Source: Terriglobia bacterium
Lineage (GTDB): Bacteria > Acidobacteriota > Terriglobia > Bryobacterales > Bryobacteraceae
Reading direction: 5' to 3'
NCBI GenBank assembly: GCA_020073305.1
Contig: JAIQFK010000002.1
Coordinates: 1-64,000 of the forward strand
Length of the DNA: 64,000 bases
Position 1 is the stretch's first letter. Every line of letters begins with the position of its first letter. The position numbers and the translations under genes are program-made. The notes under the pieces are model-generated. The model searched no databases. It was not told where the DNA came from and saw only the letters and a list, made by a program, of their open reading frames with translations. Below, piece after piece: positions 13,355 to 20,047 of the stretch.

Positions 13355-14406
13355 TTGCCTCAATCCATCAGGAAATCCATCCAATTCACGTTCGCGGACG
13401 CACCTGGCAGGCGTTATCGTTGCGCCATCAGCGAAGACTAGTCGATCGCGCCTTCGAGTTCTGGCGGAGCGAAGGCTTCCCGGTCTACAGGCTCTCGGGA
13501 GACGCGATGGCAGGCGAGTTCCAAGCCTTGTCAAGCCATCCCCTGAAGCGTTTCGCGGAGCCTGGTTTTAGTGGTTCGAACGTTTGTTTGCGCGTTGCCA
13601 ATAGTTACCATCCCCAGATGTGGGCGGTGAAGGTCAGCAGGTATTTGAGTCCGATGGACGTTTTTCTAGACGACTACCTGCTTCGAAAGGCCCTGCAGCG
13701 TGCGTGGACCGTGTGGCCCGACCGCTTCGGCGCCAACCCTGCGACTTTGCGCCGCATGTTGAAAACATTTCCAGGAGCAGCTAGCGTTTCTAACTTCCGT
13801 CCCACCGCCGCCCGGAATATCATCGCAGCCTTGTCGGACGACGGGGATACGATTCTCGATTTCTCGGCAGGCTACGGCGGGCGCCTCATGGGCGCGTTGT
13901 CGCTGCAGCGGTCTTACATTGGCATCGAGCCTTGCGAGCGACAGGTCGACGGGTTGGAGCGCGCTCTCTCGTTCCTTCGGGAACGCAACCTGACGCGGGG
14001 TCAGGCCGATATCGTCCGTGGCTGTGCGGAGGATGTCCTGCCCACCATGCCGAGCCGCAGTTTCGATCTAGTATTTTCCAGTCCACCCTACTACGATTGG
14101 GAGAAGTATTCCGATGAACCGACGCAGAGCTTTATTCGCCACCACCCATACGAGAATTGGCTGAGCGGGTTTCTGCGGCCCGTCATCCACGACAGCTACC
14201 GGGTATTACGGCCTTCAGGACACCTGGCGATCAATATTTCCGGCCGACTGCGAAGGCCGTCGTTCGAGGAAGTCAGGGGAATTGCACGTCAGGCCGGATT
14301 CCGGTTCCGCTTCCCCATTGCTCTTGGCTTGGCGCGTGTTCCTTATATGCACCCGCGACTGGGACCAAGGAAGGAGGAACAGTTGCTGGTATGGAGGAAG
14401 TCTTGA
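13351..14406 (+). CDS. DNA-methyltransferase-like protein (SPPY-type), second gene of the cassette
   Basis: A 351-residue SAM-dependent methyltransferase. Motif X-like FRPTAARN is at 149-156, motif I DFSAGYGG at 170-177, the acidic residue of motif II in YIGIEP (189-194), and the catalytic motif IV SSPPYY at 243-248, the hallmark of amino-methylating (N6-A or N4-C) DNA methyltransferases. It is followed by EKYSDEPTQSF and YRVLRPSGHLAINISG, also typical. The 145-residue N-terminus is unassigned and could hold the target-recognition function. No restriction endonuclease gene is adjacent. Coupled to the GNAT by 4-bp overlap and followed two bases after its stop by a TPR/membrane gene. A ribosomal or small-molecule methyltransferase is less likely given SPPY. 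Confidence 0.75.
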   Translation: MIASIHQEIHPIHVRGRTWQALSLRHQRRLVDRAFEFWRSEGFPVYRLSGDAMAGEFQALSSHPLKRFAEPGFSGSNVCLRVANSYHPQMWAVKVSRYLSPMDVFLDDYLLRKALQRAWTVWPDRFGANPATLRRMLKTFPGAASVSNFRPTAARNIIAALSDDGDTILDFSAGYGGRLMGALSLQRSYIGIEPCERQVDGLERALSFLRERNLTRGQADIVRGCAEDVLPTMPSRSFDLVFSSPPYYDWEKYSDEPTQSFIRHHPYENWLSGFLRPVIHDSYRVLRPSGHLAINISGRLRRPSFEEVRGIARQAGFRFRFPIALGLARVPYMHPRLGPRKEEQLLVWRKS

Positions 14407-14408
14407 GC

Positions 14409-15353
14409 ATGTCGCGCGGACTTTGCCTGCCATTTCTTCTCCTGGCCGCGGCATCTGCGGTATTCTGCCAGACGAACGCCAATCTTGACCTGGCCGATAC
14501 TTATGAGCAGCTGAAGAGATGGCCTGAGGCAGAGAAGTATTTCCAGGAGGCCGCGAAGGATTCGGACCTCGCAGTCAGGCGGCAGGCGCTGGCCGGTATT
14601 GTCAGGGTCCACACTGCCGCGAATGGCCAACATCAGGAGTTGGCCGGCGCCCGATACTACAATAATGCCGGCGTCCTCGACAAGGCCGAAGAGCAGTACG
14701 TTACAGCGCTGAAGTCCGATTCACAGGACGTGAGAAATTTGGCGAATTCCGCCTTGCAGGACGTGCAGAGCGAACTGTGGCTCAAGCGAAGATTCGACCG
14801 GGTACTCCAGTGGGTTGCCTACCTGGCGTTCGTGATCGGCGTGTTTTCCGTGATCGTCCTAATTTGGACGGCGATTCGAGTGAAGAACAGCGTGGAACTG
14901 CGCGCATTCATTGAGGTGGGCGAGCATGTCAGCGGTAAGGCAGCGTACTGGCTTGCGTACGTGCGCGCGCGAATCGCATCGGTCTCCGCCCCCCTCCCCG
15001 CCGCTATTTCACCGCTCTCCGCGGAGTTGTTGTTTCACGCTGCGCTGCCGGAATTTCGCGATGAACTTCCAGAACCGCAAAACGAACTGGAGGTGAGCGG
15101 CGTGAAGATCCCGTTCGCATCCCTGGTCAACGTTCTCGTCAAACCGAAGGTCCGGATATCCGGCGGGTGGATCGCTCCGGCTGCGGCCGCCGACGGAACC
15201 GCATTCGGAGCCATTTCACGTCCGTCGTCTCTTGGCAAAGAGCGCGGTCCCACCGTTTTCATGCGGCCGCTTCGCGCGGCCACTTTGGACCAGGATCTCG
15301 AGGCTTTCGCCTATGATGTTTATATAAAGGCGGTGGAAGCCCATGCCTCTTAG
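14409..15353 (+). CDS. Signal-peptide/TPR/single-pass membrane protein, third gene of the cassette
   Basis: A 314-residue protein. ATG 14409 lies two bases after the methyltransferase stop and gives a signal-peptide-like start (MSRGLCLPFLLLAAASAVFC). TPR-like helices follow (LADTYEQLKRWPEAEKYFQE and YNNAGVLDKAEEQYVTAL), then a membrane helix VLQWVAYLAFVIGVFSVIVL near 135-160, and a cytoplasmic-looking C-terminal domain of about 150 residues with no recognised fold. The longer frame upstream of 14409 is antigenic noise inside the methyltransferase gene. Its role may be to anchor or assemble a complex at the membrane. Confidence 0.65.
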   Translation: MSRGLCLPFLLLAAASAVFCQTNANLDLADTYEQLKRWPEAEKYFQEAAKDSDLAVRRQALAGIVRVHTAANGQHQELAGARYYNNAGVLDKAEEQYVTALKSDSQDVRNLANSALQDVQSELWLKRRFDRVLQWVAYLAFVIGVFSVIVLIWTAIRVKNSVELRAFIEVGEHVSGKAAYWLAYVRARIASVSAPLPAAISPLSAELLFHAALPEFRDELPEPQNELEVSGVKIPFASLVNVLVKPKVRISGGWIAPAAAADGTAFGAISRPSSLGKERGPTVFMRPLRAATLDQDLEAFAYDVYIKAVEAHAS

Positions 15354-16344
15354 TCCCTTGCAAACCCGTAACGCTGATGCGTTACGGAACTTCGTTGCCG
15401 GCCGGGAACAACTGCGGTCGTACCTGACCAGTGGGAACGGAGATTCCTTGAAGATGGCGAGAGAGAGTTTCAATGAGGCGACCAAATTCGATCCACGATT
15501 CCAATTGGCCGTCTTTTACCGCTCGGTGGTCGCATCCGAACTCCGCGATGCCGATGCTGCCATCCAGGGTTTCGAAGAACTCTTGAAAGCCAGCACTGAT
15601 TTTCGCGCAGAGGTCTTGCTGCAATTAGCGTACGCGCACATCAAACGTTATCGGGACGACGACTACTTCAAAGCCGAGCAGTTCCTCACCGATGGCCGGC
15701 GCGCGGCGAAGGATCACGGCCAAAAAGAGCTCGTCGTCATGGCGGACGCACTCAAAGTCTTTCTCTACTCCGTAATGGGAGGACGTTTGTCAAACCGGAG
15801 CAGCCGGCTTGGCTACCTCGAGCAGGCCGTGAGGCTGGGCGAAGGTCTGCTGATCGATCAAACGGAGTTTGAGAATGGCATACCAACCGAAGCGCGATTT
15901 GAAGTCCTGAATGGTCTCGGTATTGCCTACACACGGAAGGGTGAGAAGATGCCGGCATCCAGGCAAGAGTTCTGGACCACGGCCGAGGCGCGGTTGAAGG
16001 AGGCGTTAGACCTGCGGCCGACCTCCGTGCGCGCCATGCAGAATATGGGTCTGCTCCAGGGAATGCAAGGTTTCGAGGCACTTCATGACGGCAAGAGCGA
16101 CCAAGCGGGGGTGTTCTTTCAGCAGGCCAGAGACCGGTACCGGGAATCCCTGGATCTGAATCCGAACGACCAGTACCCACATTACCGCATGTCCCAGCTT
16201 AGTGCGGTAGCGGGCGACTGGGAGGAGGCGAGACGCTACTTCGCCAGTGGACAGAAACAGAACGGCGCGGTGAAACCGGAAGAATGGTCCAAGCTCCAGG
16301 CCGCGATCGATCGTCACGATGCCTCCGGAATCGACTGGTTATAA
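15343..16344 (+). CDS. Cytoplasmic TPR-repeat protein, fourth gene of the cassette
   Basis: A 333-residue protein built of TPR units: ARESFNEATKFDPRFQLAVF, a second unit with AAIQGFEELLK, AEARLKEALDLRPTSVRAMQ, and RYRESLDLNPNDQYPHYRMS before the end. It has no signal peptide. The start overlaps the preceding gene by 11 bp, so all four cassette genes are tightly packed and probably co-translated. TPR proteins serve as scaffolds; the neighbouring TPR/membrane protein is the obvious partner. The final segment (WEEARRYFASGQKQ) is another repeat. No enzymatic motif is seen. Confidence 0.7.
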   Translation: MPLSPLQTRNADALRNFVAGREQLRSYLTSGNGDSLKMARESFNEATKFDPRFQLAVFYRSVVASELRDADAAIQGFEELLKASTDFRAEVLLQLAYAHIKRYRDDDYFKAEQFLTDGRRAAKDHGQKELVVMADALKVFLYSVMGGRLSNRSSRLGYLEQAVRLGEGLLIDQTEFENGIPTEARFEVLNGLGIAYTRKGEKMPASRQEFWTTAEARLKEALDLRPTSVRAMQNMGLLQGMQGFEALHDGKSDQAGVFFQQARDRYRESLDLNPNDQYPHYRMSQLSAVAGDWEEARRYFASGQKQNGAVKPEEWSKLQAAIDRHDASGIDWL

Positions 16345-16502
16345 GGTCCGGCCGGTGACACGAACTGCCACGACAGGCCGATTCCAATACTCCGACTTAA
16401 TCAGCCCGGATTACTCCCGATAAACGCGGTTGCGTCCTGGAATGGACTTGGCCGGTTAGTCGGCATCTCGTACAAGGTCCCGCTTCGGGCGAGTCACGCG
16501 GA

Positions 16503-16524
16503 ACTCGGAAACTGACCCACTACC
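16503..16524 (-). repeat. 22-bp repeat, right (inverted) copy
   Basis: ACTCGGAAACTGACCCACTA plus CC is the exact reverse complement of 11904-11925. It lies about 160 bases past the last cassette gene. The surrounding 16345-16632 stretch has no gene. Confidence 0.65.
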
Positions 16525-16632
16525 GGAAAGATGGTGGCAACCCGCGCGCGGGCTTAATAGGGATGATTGGAATCATGTTGAATGCATGACTACCGCAAAT
16601 TCAAGGTCAGCGTCAACGGGAGGACAGGTCCC

Positions 16633-17022
16633 TCAGGAACGAGGACGGCCGAAAAACAAAACGTAGCCGTCAGCGTCCTTGAGTTCGAATCCACGCAGGC
16701 CATCATTGGTGTCTTTGAGTGGTTCGGAAAGCTCGACATTGCGCGACGAGAATTCTGCTGCCAACGCGTCAGGATCGGGGACATTGAGGTACGCGTCCCA
16801 ACGCGCCCCGGGTTCTCGTTTAGGGTTCGGAAGCGGATCGACACCGACGTCCTTGAACATGATCATCGCGGCGCCCCGCTGGACAATGCCGAAGAAGATG
16901 TGGTCAGCGGGCCCTTGAAACGTGATGTCGAACCCGAGACGGTCGCGATAAAACGACAGCGCGGCGGGGACATTCTTGACGATGAAGAACGGCGCAATGC
17001 CGGAAATTTCTGGTTTAGTCAT
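16633..17022 (-). CDS. VOC-superfamily (glyoxalase/bleomycin-resistance-like) protein
   Basis: A 129-residue single VOC domain. MTKPEISGIAPFFIVKNVPA begins the first beta-alpha-beta unit, with YRDRLGFDITFQGP and a central ARWDAYLNVPDPDALAAEF. It ends GFELKDADGYVLFFG, the usual C-terminal strand with a Glu that can bind metal. Start at 17022 was chosen because the upstream extension is the shadow of the next gene. VOC proteins include glyoxalases, dioxygenases and drug-binding proteins; the substrate is unknown. It is 44 bases downstream of a DUF1801 gene on the same strand. Confidence 0.8.
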   Translation of the reverse strand: MTKPEISGIAPFFIVKNVPAALSFYRDRLGFDITFQGPADHIFFGIVQRGAAMIMFKDVGVDPLPNPKREPGARWDAYLNVPDPDALAAEFSSRNVELSEPLKDTNDGLRGFELKDADGYVLFFGRPRS

Positions 17023-17066
17023 GTGAGTTTCCACCGCCCGTTTTCCCGAACCTTCACCACGGCCTG

Positions 17067-17531
17067 CTACGGGACCCAGCCGGGCAGGGCGGCCGCCTGC
17101 CGGATCCACGTCGCCAACTGCGCCTCGTCGAGCTGATCGTGCTCGTGGATGTCGAGGTAGCGCACTTCCTTGTGCTTGGACTCGCTCGGGGGGACAGGAC
17201 GCAGCGATGTGCCGCGGAGGAAAGCCACCTTGACGTAGTTCGTGAAGGTATGGAAGTTGAGGAACCACCCCTGGCCCTCGACTCCGTAGAAGGGCGAGTT
17301 CCATTTGACCGCCTTGCGCACGCCGGGGACGGTGCGCGCGATGAGCGCGTCGAGGCGGCGCCCGACGTCGCTTTTCCAGCTCGGCATGGCCGTGATGTAG
17401 GCCTGCACGGGGACGTCGCCGTCGGCCTTCGCGATCTGAGGGTTGCCGCCTGCGAGGAGGGTCGGCTTAGCCACTGCGGGGCCCTTGGTTGCGGCGGACT
17501 TCGCCGACTTCTTGGACGTCTTGCCGGCCAT
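17067..17531 (-). CDS. DUF1801-family protein with basic N-terminal extension
   Basis: A 154-residue protein. Its first 35 residues are Lys/Ala/Pro-rich (MAGKTSKKSAKSAATKGPAV), like the tails of DNA-associated proteins; the DUF1801 domain follows with VQAYITAMPSWKSDVGRRLD, VRKAVKWNSPFYG, FTNYVKVAFLRG and VRYLDIHEHDQLDEAQLATW. ATG 17531 is preferred over a GTG-type start nine codons upstream. It probably forms a transcript with the following VOC gene. The function of DUF1801 is unknown. Confidence 0.75.
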   Translation of the reverse strand: MAGKTSKKSAKSAATKGPAVAKPTLLAGGNPQIAKADGDVPVQAYITAMPSWKSDVGRRLDALIARTVPGVRKAVKWNSPFYGVEGQGWFLNFHTFTNYVKVAFLRGTSLRPVPPSESKHKEVRYLDIHEHDQLDEAQLATWIRQAAALPGWVP

Positions 17532-17576
17532 TGTGTTCACTCCAACTAATCGACTCACTTACGTTACGCCAAATCC

Positions 17577-17690
17577 CGCCTCACCGGCAACGCGGCGGCG
17601 GGCAACGCATGCAACATCGCCGACATGGCCGCGCTCCTCGAGGCCGTGCGCAATGCGGGCGCGAACAACGTGGTCATCCTCGGCGCCAGA
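17577..17690 (+). pseudogene. Fragment of a GH5-like cellulase-family gene
   Basis: A plus-strand stretch encodes GNAAAGNACNIADMAALLEA, then VRNAGANNVVILGA, which strongly resembles the region of GH5-type glycoside hydrolases around the conserved AVRxAGANNVVxxGG segment. It loses all resemblance after about 17690, where the minus-strand small membrane protein begins. Only about 38 codons remain, so it is a relic of a lost gene. Confidence 0.5.
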
Positions 17691-17718
17691 CCTTTGTGTG
17701 AAGGCGGGCGCGAGGCGG

Positions 17719-17952
17719 CTAGGGGGTATCTGCAGCATCTTGTTGGGCGGATCTTTTCGAAATCAGTCTTCGAAGGACATGGCCTTTCCACATCCACAAT
17801 CCCGAAAGGACCATTGCAGGAAGGAAGACATACCGAGTTGGGGCGGCGTAGTCTGGAAGTTTTTCAAACGGACTATAAATATAACCGAGTATCGGAATGC
17901 TAAAGACGATGTGAATCCAGCGAAAAATCGAACGTTTGGTGGCATCTTTCAT
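17719..17952 (-). CDS. Small membrane protein
   Basis: A 77-residue protein with two hydrophobic segments, IFRWIHIVFSIPILGYIYSP and YVFLPAMVLSGLWMWKGHVL, joined by FEKLPDYAAPTR, and a basic C-terminus. Small two-helix proteins of this kind often follow ArsR/SRPBCC gene sets, and this one ends the ArsR-VOC-SRPBCC series on the same strand, 19 bases after the SRPBCC gene. The function is unknown. Start at 17952 is the first ATG of the frame. Confidence 0.65.
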   Translation of the reverse strand: MKDATKRSIFRWIHIVFSIPILGYIYSPFEKLPDYAAPTRYVFLPAMVLSGLWMWKGHVLRRLISKRSAQQDAADTP

Positions 17953-17971
17953 GATTAATCTTGTCCTCGAT

Positions 17972-18523
17972 TCACGACTTTTGAGCCGCCTGAGGCGGCC
18001 GGTTGGGCGTTTCGATACCGAACTGCTTAGCGTACTCCGCGTTCAATCGCTGCCAGCCGCCGAACTTCATCGCCTCACCACCAACGATAGGGCCGATGGG
18101 AGTTCCGCTGAGGAGGCGATCCAGAACGTCGAAACAAATGTGCCAGCCCGCGGCGCCCCACGAGATGAAGCGGCGATCAATGTTGTGCCACAGCGTCAGG
18201 CGCGTTCCGCTACCAGAGGCTTCGAGTTCCCAGCGGATATCGCCGTACTCAAGCACACTGGGAGCGTCGGCTCGTGTCACTTTTGTTTCCAAAGCCTGCG
18301 GCGTTCCTACCCAAGTGAGATTCACCGTTCCCACCGTGCCCAGGCTCTCATCGGCTACAAAGGGCGCCCACTCGCGCAGATGCGCCGGGTCGGTAAGCGC
18401 CTGCCAGACTTTTTCCGGCGGGTGGCGCAGTTCTCTGACGAGAATGAGCGTCCACTTCTCTCCGTCCTTCCGTATCTGCGCCCCGCGGGCCGGACCCGGT
18501 TCGTACTGTTCGCGACTGGTCAT
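17972..18523 (-). CDS. SRPBCC/AHSA1-domain protein
   Basis: A 183-residue protein of the START-like SRPBCC superfamily (AHSA1-type), which binds hydrophobic ligands or client proteins in a deep pocket. Visible core: LILVRELRHPPEKVWQALTD, HLREWAPFVADESLGTVGTV, VLEYGDIRWELEASGSGTRL, then LTLWHNID, and GGWQRLNAEYAKQFG near the end. Member of the ArsR-VOC-SRPBCC-membrane protein series (19322 down to 17719), a common bacterial arrangement in which the ArsR protein controls the set. The biochemical role is unknown. Confidence 0.85.
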   Translation of the reverse strand: MTSREQYEPGPARGAQIRKDGEKWTLILVRELRHPPEKVWQALTDPAHLREWAPFVADESLGTVGTVNLTWVGTPQALETKVTRADAPSVLEYGDIRWELEASGSGTRLTLWHNIDRRFISWGAAGWHICFDVLDRLLSGTPIGPIVGGEAMKFGGWQRLNAEYAKQFGIETPNRPPQAAQKS

Positions 18524-18540
18524 CTTCTTCTCCCTCCGCC

Positions 18541-18933
18541 CTACCAGCGCATCAACTGCGTGACCTGAATGAGATTGCCGCAGGTGTCCTTCAGCATGGC
18601 GATCTTGGAGGCCGTCACGTCCGTTGGTGGCATGGTGAACTCGGCGCCGCGCGCTTTCATACGCTCGTAATCGGCCTGCAAGTCGTCGGTGTAGAACATG
18701 GCCGCGGGCTGGCCCTGTTGAAAGATCGCCTGCTGATACGCTTTGGCTGCGGGGTTGTCGTTGAGAGCCAGTTGCAGTTCAGTGCCGTCCAGCTCCTCGG
18801 GCGAGGCCACGGTCAGCCAGCGAAATGGGCCCTGGCTGAAATCGGTCTTCTTGGCAAAGCCCAGTACCTCCGTATAGAAGCGCAGGGCCTTGTCCTGGCC
18901 GTCCACATATACGCTGGTCACTTTGATTTTCAT
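18541..18933 (-). CDS. VOC-superfamily protein
   Basis: A 130-residue VOC domain protein: KVTSVYVDGQDKALRFYTEV, LGFAKKTDFSQGPFRWLTVA, AAMFYTDDLQADYERMKARG, and a final strand with CGNLIQVTQL. It overlaps the upstream ArsR gene by 4 bp (ATGA) and precedes the SRPBCC gene by 17 bases, so translation is coupled. Such proteins are often annotated as glyoxalase/bleomycin-resistance-like; no substrate can be inferred. Confidence 0.85.
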   Translation of the reverse strand: MKIKVTSVYVDGQDKALRFYTEVLGFAKKTDFSQGPFRWLTVASPEELDGTELQLALNDNPAAKAYQQAIFQQGQPAAMFYTDDLQADYERMKARGAEFTMPPTDVTASKIAMLKDTCGNLIQVTQLMRW

Positions 18934-19322
18934 TTCGTTTCTCCTTTGCCAGGTTCGCGGTTTGGGCCGCGTCTTCTTTTCCTGGTCTTCCTTTTCGTGG
19001 GTGTTGACTGATCCATGCGGTCGAGGTGGCGTTCGAGAGCATCCACGTGAGCGGACCAGAACCGGCGGAACGGAGCCAGCCAGGCATCCACCTCATGAAG
19101 TGGTTCAGGTTTCAGCCGGTAGAGACGGCGCTGTGCGTCCACCGTGGATTCCACGAAACCGGCCTCGCGCAGCACTCGCAGGTGCTTGGACACGGCCGGC
19201 TGCGGCATACGAAGTTGACGCTCGATCTCTCCAACCGACTGTTGTGACGAAACCAGGAGGCTCAGTATCGCGCGGCGGTTCGGCTCCGCAATGATGTCGA
19301 ACACAGATTCCACTCTCTTCAT
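18930..19322 (-). CDS. ArsR-family transcriptional regulator
   Basis: A 130-residue winged-helix regulator. ATG 19322 gives MKRVESVFDIIAEPNRRAIL, the typical ArsR opening; recognition region QQSVGEIERQLRMPQPAVSK followed by HLRVLREAGFVES and the wing VDAQRRLYRLKPEPL. The C-terminal tail is very basic. No metal-binding Cys pair is present, so it is of the non-metal ArsR type commonly paired with SRPBCC proteins. A palindrome lies directly on its start codon (19321-19340), consistent with autorepression. It heads the operon. Confidence 0.85.
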   Translation of the reverse strand: MKRVESVFDIIAEPNRRAILSLLVSSQQSVGEIERQLRMPQPAVSKHLRVLREAGFVESTVDAQRRLYRLKPEPLHEVDAWLAPFRRFWSAHVDALERHLDRMDQSTPTKRKTRKRRRGPNREPGKGETK

Positions 19323-19340
19323 ATACTCCACAGAGTATAT
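19321..19340. promoter_or_regulatory. Operator candidate for the ArsR regulator
   Basis: ATATACTCCACAGAGTATAT has perfect 7-bp arms (ATATACT/AGTATAT) around a 6-base centre and abuts the regulator's start codon. A further GTATAT half-site lies near 19351. Position and symmetry suggest autoregulation; not tested. Confidence 0.55.
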
Positions 19341-19517
19341 TCTTGTCAAGGTATATAAAGGGGTCCAGGCAACGGTTGCAGCCGGCGTGCGGGGATGCAC
19401 CGTCTGATGCGTTTTTGGTGGGTGCGATTCAGGGGGCAGTGGTCGTCAGAATCGGCGTCTCCGCTCGGGTCCGCGGGGGGCAGAATGGGATTTGAGGTCT
19501 CCGTCCCTGGTTTCTGC

Positions 19518-19865
19518 TCATGCACCGGCGGGGTAGCGCTGCGTGGCAAAACCTACGACCGCGCCGAGAATGCTGCCCGGGAGCATGATCTGGAAATAAT
19601 AGTGCGTTCCATTGGGCTGCGGCATGGCGGCGACCAGGAAGGCGAGGAACATGCCGACGGCCAATCCAAAAAGAACCCCTAGCGGCAGGGAATTTACCTT
19701 CTTGGCAAAATAGCCGATGCAAATTCCGGTAATGAGGCCTTTGACGGTGGAACCGATGACGATTCCCACAAGCGCCGCGCGCGCTTCCGGCGTGAACCAG
19801 GCCGTTAACCCATCGAAGATTCCTAAAAAACCGCCCAACAGTAATCCGAATACCGGTTTGTTCAT
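19518..19865 (-). CDS. Small polytopic membrane protein
   Basis: A 115-residue protein with about four hydrophobic, glycine-rich segments: VFGLLLGGFLGIFDGLTAWF, AALVGIVIGSTVKGLITGIC, LPLGVLFGLAVGMFLAFLVA and a last one with GSILGAVVGFATQ. The pattern of GxxxG motifs suggests tight helix packing. No family recognised. It lies alone between the ArsR operon and the kinase gene, with copy D of the palindromic repeat upstream. Confidence 0.65.
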   Translation of the reverse strand: MNKPVFGLLLGGFLGIFDGLTAWFTPEARAALVGIVIGSTVKGLITGICIGYFAKKVNSLPLGVLFGLAVGMFLAFLVAAMPQPNGTHYYFQIMLPGSILGAVVGFATQRYPAGA

Positions 19866-19948
19866 TCGCGTCTCCTTTTCATGGGCGGCGAGTGCCGCGC
19901 TATGGTTCTATTACACGTTTTCCGAGGAGTCTTTAAAAGCTTGTGGAA

Positions 19949-20047
19949 GAAAAATGGGGACAGGCAGCGCCGTCCACGCGCCGCCGGAGTTTACGGACCA
20001 CCGAGCGCGCCGCCGGCTTGGGACGGCGAAGCCAGTCCCCATTTTTC
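19949..20047. repeat. ~100-bp palindromic repeat, copy D, overlapping a kinase gene
   Basis: Arms of 27 bases at 19949-19975 and 20021-20047 differ at three positions and begin GAAAAATGGGGAC. The right half lies inside the reading frame of the kinase at 19991-20983 and supplies its last 18 codons and TAA stop. Confidence 0.75.

Noticed and set aside
16582-17136. Plus-strand frame of 184 codons
   Set aside because: Antisense to the VOC and DUF1801 genes, which have clear family signatures.
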